A DNA stretch of 64,000 nucleotides from Kaistella chaponensis (lineage in GTDB: Bacteria; Bacteroidota; Bacteroidia; Flavobacteriales; Weeksellaceae). How positions within the stretch are numbered: position 1 is the first letter of the stretch; each line of letters begins with the position of its first letter. The position numbers were made by a program, and so were the translations under genes. The notes beneath the pieces were generated by a model. The model was not told where the DNA came from. It saw only the letters and a program-made list of their open reading frames with translations, and did no database searches. Positions 51,389 through 60,837 of the stretch are shown here, in pieces. The stretch spans positions 1 through 64,000 of the forward strand of contig NZ_FTOI01000016.1 of NCBI RefSeq assembly GCF_900156725.1, in the 5' to 3' direction.

Positions 51389-52414
51389 TTATCTTCTAAA
51401 TCCACCACCTCCAGAAGATCTTGTGGATCCAGAATTTGAGGAACCACTGTTTCCCGAATTAAATCCACCGCTGGAGTTACCTGATCTGAAACCACCACCA
51501 TCATTGCTTCTAGTAGGTTGTTGATAGGTTGGAGCATCTTGTCTCGGTGAATTGTTTGGTCTCGGCGAATTGTACGGTTGAGATTGTGTTCTTATTCTAG
51601 GATCTGTGCTATTTGGCGTGTTGTATCTAGGATTTTGATTGCCGTTATTTATTCTTGGAGAATTGTTTCTTGGCACATCATTTCTGAAACCGCCTGAATT
51701 ATTATTGTTATTTCTAATACCTGTATTGGAAGGGTTATTTCTAAAACCTGAATTTTCCGAATTGTTTGATCGTACATTGTTAGAAGAATTTCGTCTATTG
51801 TTAAACGAACCATCACTGCCACTTCTTTTATTTATGAAACCTCCATTATAACTGTTGTAATATCCATTACCATAAGGACTGTAACCATAATAAGGATTAT
51901 AGTAGCCATAATAAGGGCTGTAGTAACCATAGTAAGGATTGTGGTACCCATAAAAAGGACTGTAATACCCATAATATGGATTATAACCCCACGGATCATA
52001 CATTCCGCCAAAGCCGAAAGATGAACCCCAACCGAAACTCATTCCAAAACCAAAACCTGAATAAAAACCATAAGGATAACCCCAAGAAGAATCATTATAA
52101 TAGGTGTCTGTACCATTGTAAGTCCCCCAATCAGAAGTGGAATTATCTCTCCAATTTTCATTCCTGTTGTCTGTATTCAAATATTTATTGGTACTGTCAG
52201 TTGCTTGATAATCATAATATTCGCCTACTCTATTTCCGCTGTTCATCACAGTTCCTTCCGGTAACGTATCTCTGCTTGGATCGTAATATACTCCATCGGT
52301 CTCAGTGTAACCCATTTGACTACCGCAGGACATTAAGAGTAATCCACCCGCAACTGCCAAAAGCCCATTGGATTTCAGCAAATTGACTAAGTTTTTAAAA
52401 GTAATTTTTTTCAT
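51389..52414 (-). CDS. Tyr/Gly/Asn-rich lipoprotein, unknown function
   Basis: 341 residues. The leader ends LLLMSCGSQ with Cys30 as the lipidation site. About residues 35-100 are Asp/Thr/Tyr/Asn-rich (YTETDGVYYDPSRDTLPEGT). About 120-190 is a tandem array of PYYGYYSP/NPYYGY-type units, some preceded by GFGMSFGWGSSFGFGG. The final 150 residues are Asn/Ser/Arg/Gly-rich (NNSPRPNNSPRQD, GGFRSGNSSGGF) and probably disordered. No catalytic domain is visible. It may be a surface-exposed sticky or matrix-like lipoprotein paired with the OmpP1 porin downstream. Confidence 0.75.
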   Translation of the reverse strand: MKKITFKNLVNLLKSNGLLAVAGGLLLMSCGSQMGYTETDGVYYDPSRDTLPEGTVMNSGNRVGEYYDYQATDSTNKYLNTDNRNENWRDNSTSDWGTYNGTDTYYNDSSWGYPYGFYSGFGFGMSFGWGSSFGFGGMYDPWGYNPYYGYYSPFYGYHNPYYGYYSPYYGYYNPYYGYSPYGNGYYNSYNGGFINKRSGSDGSFNNRRNSSNNVRSNNSENSGFRNNPSNTGIRNNNNNSGGFRNDVPRNNSPRINNGNQNPRYNTPNSTDPRIRTQSQPYNSPRPNNSPRQDAPTYQQPTRSNDGGGFRSGNSSGGFNSGNSGSSNSGSTRSSGGGGFRR

Positions 52415-52566
52415 GATAAGGTGAAAAGTTTAATTTAATTTATATTTGCAATTTATACCAAAAGTATACCAATTAAAACGGATAAATTTTGAGTAAAATT
52501 ACGCTTTTTAGATTAGATTCAAAGAGCTTCACTAAGTTAAATCAACAGATAAAATAATATATTATA

Positions 52567-54042
52567 ATGGCAAAATTGACCTCGAGAGCAGAAGATTATA
52601 GCAAGTGGTATAATGAACTGGTAGTTAAAGCAGATTTGGCAGAAAATTCCGGAGTTCGCGGGTGCATGATCATCAAACCTTACGGTTATGCAATATGGGA
52701 AAAAATGCGCGATGAGATGGATAAAAAATTCAAAGAAACGGGTCATGAAAATGCTTACTTCCCCATTTTTATTCCTAAAAGTTTATTTGAAGCCGAAGAA
52801 AAAAACGCAGAAGGTTTTGCGAAGGAATGCGCCGTTGTCACCCATTATCGTTTAAAAACAGATCCAAATGATCCCAAAAAATTAATTGTAGATCCAGAGG
52901 CAAAATTAGAAGAAGAGCTTATTGTTCGACCAACTTCTGAAGCCATTATTTGGAATACCTACAAAAACTGGGTCCAATCGTACCGAGACCTTCCGATTTT
53001 AATTAACCAATGGGCGAATGTAGTGCGTTGGGAAATGAGAACACGGTTATTTTTAAGAACCGCAGAATTTCTGTGGCAAGAAGGCCATACCGCACATGCT
53101 ACCAAAACTGAAGCAATCGAAGAAACAGAAAAAATGCTAGAAGTTTATGCGGATTTTGCAGAAAATTTCATGGCAATTCCAGTTATTCGTGGTATTAAAA
53201 CACCATCTGAAAGATTTGCGGGTGCAGATGAAACCTATTGTATTGAAGCTTTAATGCAAGACGGAAAAGCGCTTCAGGCAGGAACTTCGCACTTTTTAGG
53301 ACAAAATTTCGGAAAAGCTTTTGATGTGAAATTCACTAATAAAGAAGGGAAAATCGAACATGCGTGGGGAACTTCTTGGGGAACCTCTACTCGACTCATT
53401 GGCGCTTTAATTATGACTCATTCTGATGATTTGGGATTGGTTTTGCCTCCAAGTTTAGCTCCTATTCAAGTTGTGATTGTTCCTATTTTCAAAGGGGATG
53501 AACAATTACAACAGGTCAATGAAGTCGCATTTGAAATTCAAAGAAAATTAAAAGAGAAAGGAATTTCTGTAAAATACGATAACCGAACGGAGAATAAACC
53601 TGGTTGGAAATTTGCAGAATATGAACTCAAAGGTGTTCCGATCAGAATTGCAATTGGTGCAAGAGATCTAGAAAACCAAACCGTTGAGATCGCAAGAAGA
53701 GATAATTTGACCAAGGAAACCCAACCTTTAGAAAACATCGAAGTTTATATTGAAAATCTTCTTAAAACAATCCAGGAAGATATCTACAAAAAAGCATTAA
53801 ATTATCGAGAGGAGCACATTACCGAGGTGAATTCTTATGAAGAATTTAAAAAAGTTCTAGAAGAAAAAGGTGGTTTTATTTCTGCACATTGGGACGGAAC
53901 CGACGAAGAAGAAGAACAAATTAAAAATGAAACAAAAGCCACCATTCGATGTATTCCTTTAGAAAATACATTTGAAGACGGCATCTCATTAATTTCTAAA
54001 AAACCCTCTAAACAAAGAGTTATTTTCGCAAAAGCCTATTAA
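52567..54042 (+). CDS. proS: prolyl-tRNA synthetase (short, eukaryote/archaeal-like type)
   Basis: 491 residues. Class II motifs: [21 protein letters not shown] (motif 1 region), [53 protein letters not shown] (motif 2) and the motif 3 [14 protein letters not shown]. The anticodon domain begins about residue 300 ([12 protein letters not shown]), followed by a C-terminal zinc-type domain. There is no inserted Ala-editing domain, unlike the ~570-residue E. coli enzyme. It charges tRNA-Pro. It is divergent from the Tyr/Gly-rich lipoprotein gene. Confidence 0.96.
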   Translation: MAKLTSRAEDYSKWYNELVVKADLAENSGVRGCMIIKPYGYAIWEKMRDEMDKKFKETGHENAYFPIFIPKSLFEAEEKNAEGFAKECAVVTHYRLKTDPNDPKKLIVDPEAKLEEELIVRPTSEAIIWNTYKNWVQSYRDLPILINQWANVVRWEMRTRLFLRTAEFLWQEGHTAHATKTEAIEETEKMLEVYADFAENFMAIPVIRGIKTPSERFAGADETYCIEALMQDGKALQAGTSHFLGQNFGKAFDVKFTNKEGKIEHAWGTSWGTSTRLIGALIMTHSDDLGLVLPPSLAPIQVVIVPIFKGDEQLQQVNEVAFEIQRKLKEKGISVKYDNRTENKPGWKFAEYELKGVPIRIAIGARDLENQTVEIARRDNLTKETQPLENIEVYIENLLKTIQEDIYKKALNYREEHITEVNSYEEFKKVLEEKGGFISAHWDGTDEEEEQIKNETKATIRCIPLENTFEDGISLISKKPSKQRVIFAKAY

Positions 54043-54128
54043 TACAAATAATTTAACTTTATTAAAAATTCAATGTTTAAGCTGAATTAAGAATAATTAT
54101 GCTAAACTTTATAAAAATTTTTATGAAT

Positions 54129-54161
54129 TTGCTATTTGTTCATTAAATTGATTTATATTTG
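54129..54161 (+). promoter_or_regulatory. promoter of the DUF937-OmpA gene
   Basis: TATATTTG at 54154-54161. TTG occurs at 54129-54131 (22-base spacer) and 54136-54138 (15-base spacer); the former fits better. Confidence 0.55.
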
Positions 54162-54188
54162 TTTTACTAATTTTAAAATTAAACTATT

Positions 54189-55499
54189 ATGTCTTTAAAC
54201 ATCATCGATCTTATTAAAGGTCAATTAGGACCTGCTCTAGTTTCTCAAGCTGCCACACAGTTAGGAGAAAGTGAATCTGGTATTTCTAAAGCAATTAGCG
54301 CATTATTACCTGCAGTTGTTGGTGGTATGGCAAATAATGCTGACAAACCAGGGGTATTAAACGCAATTACTGGAGCCGCTTCTAGTGGAATCCTTGGTAA
54401 CTTGTTGGGTGGTTCGTCTAATAATTCACTGATTACCACAGTACTTTCTGCTATTTTTGGTGATAAAGTTGGAGGATTGGTTAATGCAATTTCTAGTTTT
54501 TCTGGAATTAGCAATTCATCATCCAGTTCTTTATTAAATATGGTAACTGGAGCTACTCTAGGATCCGTAGGAAAATATGCAGCAGATAATAATTTAGGAG
54601 CTTCAGGATTAACCTCATTATTAGGGGATCAAAAAGGAATTGTTTCTTCTTTACTTCCTGCAGGTCTTTCAATGGCTACTTTAGGATTAGGAAACTGGTT
54701 CGGAAGTGATAAAGTAGATGCAATAAAAGAGAAAGTTTCTGTATCTTCTTTTGATGCGCCGAAAATTGACGTAAACAGAGGTGGAAACACTCACGTAAAT
54801 GTGAACAAAAATGATGACAATAATGAAGGCGGATCCATTTGGAAATGGTTATTGCCTCTATTATTACTTGGTCTTGCCGCTTGGTTCTTATGGAAACAAT
54901 GCGATAAAAAACCTGCAACAGAAACCACTACTACAGCAGATTCTACCGCAGTAGTAACTGACTCTACTGTTGCAAATGTTGCCGCAGATTCTACAGCTAC
55001 AGCTGCTACAGCGACTGCAACAAAGACAGATGCAGAAATCGACTTGAATGGTGTTACCATCAAAGGATACAAAGGTGGAATGGAAGATTCAATGATTTCT
55101 TTCTTGAAATCTGGAGGCTACAAAAATGCTGCTGATGACGCTGCTTTAAAAGGTACATGGTACAATTTCGATAAAGTTAACTTTAAAATGGGTTCTTCTA
55201 CTGAATTAGAAGCTGGTTCACAAGAACAAATGGATAATTTATTAGCCATCTTGAAAGCTTTCCCGGATGCAAAAATTAAAATCGGTGGTTACACTGATAA
55301 AGTGGGCAATGAAGCGAGCAATGTGAAACTTTCTCAAGCAAGAGCAGATTATATTAAAAAATGGTTATCTGACAAAGGTGTAGGTGCGCAAGTACTCGAT
55401 GCTAAAGGATATGGTAGCGAACAAGCTACTGTTGCTGCAACAGCTTCTAACGAAGAAAGAAAAGTTGACAGAAAAATGGCCGTAAGATTTTCGAAATAA
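54189..55499 (+). CDS. DUF937-OmpA fusion membrane protein
   Basis: 436 residues with no signal peptide. Residues 1-~185 are a DUF937 (YidB-like) domain: IDLIKGQLGPALVSQAATQL, then GISKAISALLPAVVGGMA, then repeated SGISNSSSS/GATLGSVG helices. A polar linker leads to one membrane helix (about 218-235, KWLLPLLLLGLAAWFLW). A Thr/Ala-rich spacer follows, and residues ~315-436 are an OmpA peptidoglycan-binding domain (NFDKVNFKMGSSTEL, IKIGGYTDKVGNEASNVKLS with the Asp, and RADYIKKWL). It thus appears anchored in the inner membrane with OmpA in the periplasm on peptidoglycan and DUF937 in the cytoplasm. Strong promoter and terminator. Confidence 0.85.
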   Translation: MSLNIIDLIKGQLGPALVSQAATQLGESESGISKAISALLPAVVGGMANNADKPGVLNAITGAASSGILGNLLGGSSNNSLITTVLSAIFGDKVGGLVNAISSFSGISNSSSSSLLNMVTGATLGSVGKYAADNNLGASGLTSLLGDQKGIVSSLLPAGLSMATLGLGNWFGSDKVDAIKEKVSVSSFDAPKIDVNRGGNTHVNVNKNDDNNEGGSIWKWLLPLLLLGLAAWFLWKQCDKKPATETTTTADSTAVVTDSTVANVAADSTATAATATATKTDAEIDLNGVTIKGYKGGMEDSMISFLKSGGYKNAADDAALKGTWYNFDKVNFKMGSSTELEAGSQEQMDNLLAILKAFPDAKIKIGGYTDKVGNEASNVKLSQARADYIKKWLSDKGVGAQVLDAKGYGSEQATVAATASNEERKVDRKMAVRFSK

Positions 55500-55518
55500 T
55501 CTTCAAAATACTTCAATT

Positions 55519-55548
55519 AAATCCTGACTTCGGTCGGGATTTTTTTTG
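55519..55548 (+). terminator. terminator of the DUF937-OmpA gene
   Basis: AATCCTGAC pairs with GTCGGGATT (one G-T) around a TTCG loop, followed by eight T's. Confidence 0.85.
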
Positions 55549-55556
55549 TTTAAATT

Positions 55557-55586
55557 TTGTGCCCTAAATATAATTCCTTAGATTTG
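55557..55586 (+). promoter_or_regulatory. promoter of mntH
   Basis: TTG at 55557-55559 and TAGATTTG at 55579-55586 with a 19-base spacer. The -7 box overlaps the first two bases of the operator at 55585-55602. Confidence 0.7.
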
Positions 55587-55602
55587 TTAGACTAATCTAA
55601 CA
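55585..55602. promoter_or_regulatory. candidate DtxR/MntR-type operator of mntH
   Basis: TGTTAGACTAATCTAACA is an inverted repeat with 7-base arms around CTAA. It covers the transcription start of a metal importer gene, and the TTAG/CTAA arms recall DtxR-family sites. A manganese- or iron-sensing repressor is likely. Confidence 0.55.
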
Positions 55603-55614
55603 TTCAATAATTCT

Positions 55615-56955
55615 ATGACTTCAAAATTCCTCAAGCAGGGTTGGAGAAAGGAAAGATCTTCAAACTCTTTACCTGAGGTTTTCTCCAGTGTCAATGTTCC
55701 CAAAGATGCAGGGTTTTGGCGGAAACTCCTGGCTTTTGCCGGTCCTGGTTTAATGGTTGCAGTCGGATATATGGATCCCGGAAACTGGGCAACAGATATT
55801 GCAGGAGGCGCCCAATTCGGCTATACTTTGCTTTCGGTTATTTTAATTTCAAATCTTTTTGCGATTATTCTTCAACATTTATCTTTAAAATTAGGAATTG
55901 TTGCGGAGAGAGATTTGGCTCAAGCCTGTAAAGATCATTTTAATCCCACGACCAATTTTATATTATGGATTTTTTGCGAAATTGCAATCGCTGCATGTGA
56001 TTTGGCAGAGGTGATCGGTTCTGCAATTGCCTTAAATTTACTCTTCGGCATTCCACTAACTTGGGGAGTTGCGATTACCATTGTAGATGTGTTTCTAATT
56101 CTATTTCTGCAAGCCAAAGGTTTTCGAGTGATTGAAAGTATTGTTGCTGGTCTGATCGTCGTGATTTTCGGGTGTTTTGCTTATGAAATCATCTTGAGTA
56201 AACCTGATATCTTTCCCATTTTAGCGGGAATTGTTCCTCAAAAAGAAATCATCACCAATCCAGGCATGTTGTATATTGGGATCGGGATTTTGGGGGCGAC
56301 CGTAATGCCGCACAACCTGTATTTGCACAGCAGCATTGTACAGACCAGAAATTACGAAAGAACTCCTTCAGGGAAGAAAGAAGCCATCAAATTTGCGACG
56401 ATTGACAGTAGTGTTGCTTTGTTCCTGGCATTTTTTATCAATGCCGCCATTTTGATCGTTGCCGCAGCTACTTTTCATATGACAGGAAATAAAGATGTTG
56501 CTGATATTCATGATGCGCACAAAATGTTAACGCCAATTTTGGGTACCACTTTCGCAAGTATCTTTTTCGCAGTCGCCCTTCTCGCTTCTGGACAGAACTC
56601 TACCTTAACGGGAACTTTGGCAGGACAAATCGTAATGGAAGGTTTTCTGAATATTCGTTTGAAACCGTGGTTGAGACGATTGATTACGCGATTAATTGCG
56701 GTAATTCCTGCGCTGATTGTTACCATTCTTTACGGGGAAAAAGGAACGACTGATCTGCTGGTTTTGAGTCAGGTTATTCTTTCTATGCAATTGAGTTTCG
56801 CTGTCATTCCTTTGGTCATGTTTACTGGATCAAAGCTAAAAATGGGCGAATTTGTGAATAAATTATGGTTGAAAATTTTAGTGTGGGTAATCGCAGGAAT
56901 TATTCTTATTCTTAATTTACATCTTCTGTTTCAGACTTTTTTCCCTTCCCATTAA
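55615..56955 (+). CDS. mntH: Nramp-family manganese/iron importer
   Basis: 446 residues with about eleven membrane helices. The first helix has [19 protein letters not shown] (DPGN, metal-binding Asp and Asn), and the sixth has [18 protein letters not shown] (MPH). Together these supply the Nramp metal site. It imports Mn2+ (and Fe2+) with protons. A DtxR-type palindrome overlaps the promoter. Confidence 0.94.
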   Translation: MTSKFLKQGWRKERSSNSLPEVFSSVNVPKDAGFWRKLLAFAGPGLMVAVGYMDPGNWATDIAGGAQFGYTLLSVILISNLFAIILQHLSLKLGIVAERDLAQACKDHFNPTTNFILWIFCEIAIAACDLAEVIGSAIALNLLFGIPLTWGVAITIVDVFLILFLQAKGFRVIESIVAGLIVVIFGCFAYEIILSKPDIFPILAGIVPQKEIITNPGMLYIGIGILGATVMPHNLYLHSSIVQTRNYERTPSGKKEAIKFATIDSSVALFLAFFINAAILIVAAATFHMTGNKDVADIHDAHKMLTPILGTTFASIFFAVALLASGQNSTLTGTLAGQIVMEGFLNIRLKPWLRRLITRLIAVIPALIVTILYGEKGTTDLLVLSQVILSMQLSFAVIPLVMFTGSKLKMGEFVNKLWLKILVWVIAGIILILNLHLLFQTFFPSH

Positions 56956-57284
56956 AGGCTTTTTACGCACCGGATTATATTTCAACTAAAGACAATGGAG
57001 AAATTTTCCTTTTTGCGGCATAAAGTTCAACTTCGATTGCTCATTGATCATAATTAAATATTTCGCGCTAAAGTTCACCACGATTGATTCCCTTTTGATT
57101 AAGATAATGTCGGTCGTTCATTCAATTTTAACTTCCGTGAAAACTTTATTGGTAAATTCTACCTCTTTTCTCTGCTAAAATTTCCTGTTATTAGAGCGTG
57201 CATAAAGCCATTGTCTGCCGAATTGTCCTAAATTGTTCTTTGGCAAAATCTTTGCGAATTGATGGATATTAAAAAAATAAAATT
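56956..57284. other. grpE upstream region with repeated ATTGTC
   Basis: This 329-base gap has no gene. At its end ATTGTC occurs at 57210-57215 and 57222-57227, and ATTGTT at 57232-57237, about one helical turn apart. AATCTTTG (57247-57254), one base from TAnnTTTG, lies 21 bases after a TTG at 57223. This is the likely grpE-dnaJ promoter, and the repeats are a candidate heat-shock control site. CIRCE is absent. Confidence 0.4.
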
Positions 57285-57824
57285 ATGTCAGAAAATCAAG
57301 ATATACAGGACGATCAATTGCATACTTCTGGGGAAATGAACGAGGGAACTGAAAAGGAAACGGTAGAAAATGTGACAATTGCACCTTCTACGGAAGAACT
57401 TTTGGCAGAGGAAAAAGATCGCTACATTCGTCTTTTTGCTGAATTTGAAAACTATAAAAAAAGAACGGCCAAGGAAAAAATGGATTTCTTCCAGTACGCG
57501 AATCAGGACATGATGATTTCGATGCTTGGAGTTCTGGATGATTTCGAAAGAGCATTAAAGGAAATGGCTAAAAACGCCAACGAAGCTGATTTGCAGGGCG
57601 TAGAACTGATCTATCAAAAATTCAGAAATAAATTGACGGAAAAAGGATTGAAACCAATGGAAGTTAACGCTGGAGAAGATTTCAATGTAGATTTTCATGA
57701 AGCGATTACCCAGATTCCAGCACCTTCCGAGGAACTGAAAGGTAAAATTGTAGATGTTATCGAGTCGGGATACGCGTTGAACGACAAAGTGATCCGTTTT
57801 GCAAAAGTAGTTACAGGGAAATAA
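57285..57824 (+). CDS. grpE: nucleotide exchange factor GrpE
   Basis: 179 residues. An acidic N-terminal stretch is followed by the long dimer helix (EEKDRYIRLFAEFENYKKRTAKEK), with LEVNAGEDFNVDFHEAI-type sequence near residue 125 and GYALNDKVIRFAKVVTG at the end. GrpE speeds ADP release from DnaK. It is followed 69 bases later by dnaJ on the same strand; dnaK is not in this window. Confidence 0.94.
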   Translation: MSENQDIQDDQLHTSGEMNEGTEKETVENVTIAPSTEELLAEEKDRYIRLFAEFENYKKRTAKEKMDFFQYANQDMMISMLGVLDDFERALKEMAKNANEADLQGVELIYQKFRNKLTEKGLKPMEVNAGEDFNVDFHEAITQIPAPSEELKGKIVDVIESGYALNDKVIRFAKVVTGK

Positions 57825-57893
57825 AAATATTAATGATAAAGATAATTGATGAACAGTTAATTATCTTTTATCTTTTATCAATTATAAAGGAAG

Positions 57894-59009
57894 ATGTCAA
57901 AAAAAGATTATTACGAAGTTTTAGAAATCTCTAAATCTGCCTCACCTGAGGAAATAAAGAAAGCGTACCGAAAAATGGCGATTAAATTTCACCCGGATAA
58001 AAACCCGGGAGATAGCGCCGCAGAAGAAAAATTTAAAGAAGCAGCAGAAGCTTATGAAGTACTGAGCGACGGGAACAAAAGAGCCCGTTATGATCAATAT
58101 GGTCACGCCGGAATGGGTGGTGCTGCAGGTGGATTTGGCGGTGGCGGTTTCGGTGGCGGAATGAATATGGATGATATTTTCAGCCAGTTCGGAGATATTT
58201 TCGGTGGTCATTTCGGTGGCGGTGGAGGATCTCAGCGACAGCAATTGCGTGGTTCTAACCTTCGCGTGCGGATCAAACTGAACTTAGAAGAAATCGTGAA
58301 CGGAACCACGAAAACCATTAAGGTAAAGAAAATGAAACTGGCTCCTGGAGCTACCTCAAAAACGTGTACGACTTGTCACGGAAGCGGAGTTCAGGTAAAA
58401 GTGATGAATACGATGTTCGGACAGATGCAAACGCAGGCGCATTGCTCGACTTGTCAAGGAGTGGGTAAAATTGCGGATAAAATTCCTGCGGGTGCAAATG
58501 CACAAGGTTTGATCAAAGAAGACGAAGAAGTAACCATTAATATTCCGGCGGGCGCAAGAGAAGGAATCCAACTCAGTGTTCGTGGGAAAGGAAACGATGC
58601 CCCTTTCGGCGGAAATCCCGGAGATTTATTGGTGGTCGTAGAAGAAGAAATTGATGGCACCATCAAACGGGAAGGTGATAATCTTCATCAGGAATTGTAT
58701 GTTTCTTTTGCAGAAGCTGCTTTGGGAACACAAAAAGAAATCCCAACCGTTGGTGGAAAAGTAAAAATAAAGGTTGATGCGGGAACACAATCGGGTAAAA
58801 TCCTGAGACTTTCAGGAAAAGGTTTACCGAGCATCGATAGTTACGGAAAAGGCGATATGTTTGTTCACATCAATGTTTGGACGCCACAAACCCTTTCTCC
58901 GGCGCAAAAAGATTTCTTTGAAAATCAAATTAAAAACGGTGAGATGATGGCAGAACCATCTGGAAAAGAAAAGACTTTTTTCGATAAAGTTCGGGATTTG
59001 TTTAATTAA
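57894..59009 (+). CDS. dnaJ: chaperone DnaJ with a reduced zinc domain
   Basis: 371 residues. The J domain has HPD at residues 33-35, followed by a Gly/Phe-rich linker (about 70-115). The zinc domain keeps only two Cys-x-x-Cys-x-Gly-x-Gly repeats (CTTCHGSG at 158 and CSTCQGVG at 184) instead of four. By spacing they match repeats 2 and 3, so zinc site II is kept and site I is missing. The two C-terminal beta domains follow ([40 protein letters not shown]). It delivers unfolded proteins to DnaK. Co-transcribed with grpE. Confidence 0.93.
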   Translation: MSKKDYYEVLEISKSASPEEIKKAYRKMAIKFHPDKNPGDSAAEEKFKEAAEAYEVLSDGNKRARYDQYGHAGMGGAAGGFGGGGFGGGMNMDDIFSQFGDIFGGHFGGGGGSQRQQLRGSNLRVRIKLNLEEIVNGTTKTIKVKKMKLAPGATSKTCTTCHGSGVQVKVMNTMFGQMQTQAHCSTCQGVGKIADKIPAGANAQGLIKEDEEVTINIPAGAREGIQLSVRGKGNDAPFGGNPGDLLVVVEEEIDGTIKREGDNLHQELYVSFAEAALGTQKEIPTVGGKVKIKVDAGTQSGKILRLSGKGLPSIDSYGKGDMFVHINVWTPQTLSPAQKDFFENQIKNGEMMAEPSGKEKTFFDKVRDLFN

Positions 59010-59014
59010 ATGAT

Positions 59015-59043
59015 AAAGAGACTTTTCGAAGTCTCTTTTTTTT
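59015..59043 (+). terminator. terminator of grpE-dnaJ
   Basis: AAAGAGACTT pairs with AAGTCTCTTT around TTCG, followed by eight T's. Confidence 0.85.
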
Positions 59044-59099
59044 ATTGGAAGCATGATGATAAATAGTTTTCAAATCTATTTTAGCATTAAATTGGTTAC

Positions 59100-59969
59100 A
59101 TGAGAAGCATGAAGAAATTAATTTTAAATTATCATTTTTGGGTGATCGGAATTGCGGGAATGATGATCAGTTCCTGTTCTACCAAATTTAAAATAACGGA
59201 AGAAAATGGGTCGAAGAAATTATACAACATTAAATATGGCGATCACCAACAGCAGCGCATGGATGTATTTCTTCCCGCAAATACTTCGCCAGAAACGCGG
59301 GTCGTAATGATTGTTCACGGCGGTGGTTGGAAATTTGGTCATAAGGAACACATGAAAATGATTCAGGATTTCCTGTTCACCAACAATATTGCGAGCATCA
59401 ATATCAATTACCGATTATTGAGAAAAAACATCAATTACCTGCATCAGGTGGAAGATATTTCAAAAGCAATTTCCAAAAGCAACGAGATGGCCGAAAGGTG
59501 GAACTTGAAACCCAGCAATTACATTCTTTTGGGAGAAAGTGCTGGAGGACATTTATCGCTTCTCTATGGCTACCAAAACCCACAGGAGATTAAGAAACTG
59601 ATTTCGATGAGCAGTCCCACCGATTTTTATTCTGAAAGCTACCAAAAAAGCAAATATTATAAGCGAACGAAAGGCGTTTTTCAGAAAGTAGTTGGTGAAA
59701 AATTTGAACATCAATTAGAAGCATTCAAAAAGGCGAGTCCGATTGCGCACGTCTCAAATATCCCGACTTTAATATTTCAGGGAGATCGGGATTTTCTTGT
59801 GAATAAAAATCAGGGATTGGCTTTGGATGCAGTTCTAACTTCAAAAAAAATTCCGCATCAATTGGTTTACATGAAAAATTCTGGTCATGTTCCGAGATTC
59901 GTGAAAAGAAAGCGTGATTCTTTTATCTTTCCCAATATTTTGGCTTTTATAAAAAATGATCATCATTAA
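59100..59969 (+). CDS. alpha/beta-hydrolase (esterase/lipase) lipoprotein
   Basis: 289 residues. MKKLILNYHFWVIGIAGMM followed by ISSC is a lipoprotein leader (Cys26 if numbered from the ATG at 59100; another ATG is at 59109). HGGGWKFGHKEH is the oxyanion-hole motif of the HSL/esterase group, GESAGGHL the nucleophile elbow (Ser), GDRDFLV holds the acid, and SGHVPRF the His. All three catalytic residues are present. It hydrolyses esters on the periplasmic side; the substrate is unknown. It is monocistronic, with a terminator before the convergent dedA. Confidence 0.85.
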   Translation: MRSMKKLILNYHFWVIGIAGMMISSCSTKFKITEENGSKKLYNIKYGDHQQQRMDVFLPANTSPETRVVMIVHGGGWKFGHKEHMKMIQDFLFTNNIASININYRLLRKNINYLHQVEDISKAISKSNEMAERWNLKPSNYILLGESAGGHLSLLYGYQNPQEIKKLISMSSPTDFYSESYQKSKYYKRTKGVFQKVVGEKFEHQLEAFKKASPIAHVSNIPTLIFQGDRDFLVNKNQGLALDAVLTSKKIPHQLVYMKNSGHVPRFVKRKRDSFIFPNILAFIKNDHH

Positions 59970-60023
59970 AGATTTTAAGATCAACCCGAAATACATTGAA
60001 AATCATCCCCTTTCATCAAAAAA

Positions 60024-60051
60024 AACAGCACCTCGAAAAGTGCTGTTTTAT
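60024..60051. terminator. bidirectional terminator between the hydrolase and dedA-like genes
   Basis: AACAGCAC pairs with GTGCTGTT around an 8-base loop, with A's before and T's after. Confidence 0.75.
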
Positions 60052-60076
60052 ATTTAAAAACCAATGGTTTGTATTC

Positions 60077-60766
60077 TTAATTCTCGTTTTCAGTTGCCGC
60101 TTCCTCTTTCTTTTTACCGAAGAAAAATTTAGCGATAATCGGAACTGTGGTAATCAAAACAATGATGATGATAATCACTTCTAGATGAGCTTTAAGGTCG
60201 ATATCAAATTGGTTTTTAAACAAGGCATCTAAATAATGTCCTGCAAAAATGAGCGAGAACGACCAGAGAAACGCTCCAATAATATTGTCGATGAGAAAAC
60301 GTTTTTTATCCATTTTAACAATTCCGGCAACAATGGGTGTGAAAGTTCTGACTACTGGTAAAAACCTTGCCATAATTACCGCCAATGCACCGTGTTGTTC
60401 AAAAAAATCGTGGGCCTGAAAAAGGTATTTCTTTTTGAAAAGGAAAGTATCTTCTTTTTTATAAAGAGCAGGACCTGCTTTTACGCCAAACCAATAACCG
60501 ACTTCATTACCGATTACTGCTGCAATAGCAACCGTACTTGCTAAGATGGTTGTATCTAAAAAATCGCTTCCGGTGGAGCCGAAAGTTTCTTTGATAATTT
60601 CTACGGCATAAATTCCGGATACGAACAGCAAACTATCTCCTGGTAGAAAAAAACCAACGAATAATCCTGTCTCCGCAAAAATGATGAATAAGATGAGCCA
60701 GAAACCGCCCATTTGTATATAAAATTCCGGATTGAGTAAATCCTTCCAACTTTCTAAATTTTCCAT
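60077..60766 (-). CDS. DedA-family membrane protein
   Basis: 229 residues from the ATG at 60766. Helices and re-entrant loops carry the family sequence: GFFLPGDSLLFVSGIYA, GNEVGYWFGVKAGPALYKK, FFEQHGALAVIMARFLPVVR followed by TFTPIVAGIVKM. MARFLPVVRTFTP with its two Arg is the key signature. DedA proteins act in membrane lipid flipping and proton-dependent homeostasis. The C-terminus is charged (KKKEEAATENEN). TATTTTTG lies 16 bases upstream. Confidence 0.9.
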   Translation of the reverse strand: MENLESWKDLLNPEFYIQMGGFWLILFIIFAETGLFVGFFLPGDSLLFVSGIYAVEIIKETFGSTGSDFLDTTILASTVAIAAVIGNEVGYWFGVKAGPALYKKEDTFLFKKKYLFQAHDFFEQHGALAVIMARFLPVVRTFTPIVAGIVKMDKKRFLIDNIIGAFLWSFSLIFAGHYLDALFKNQFDIDLKAHLEVIIIIIVLITTVPIIAKFFFGKKKEEAATENEN

Positions 60767-60837
60767 AAATAACGATTGACGCAAAAATAGGTTTATTTAA
60801 ATCCAAAATAAAATAATTTGGAAAGTTTAACAAAAAT

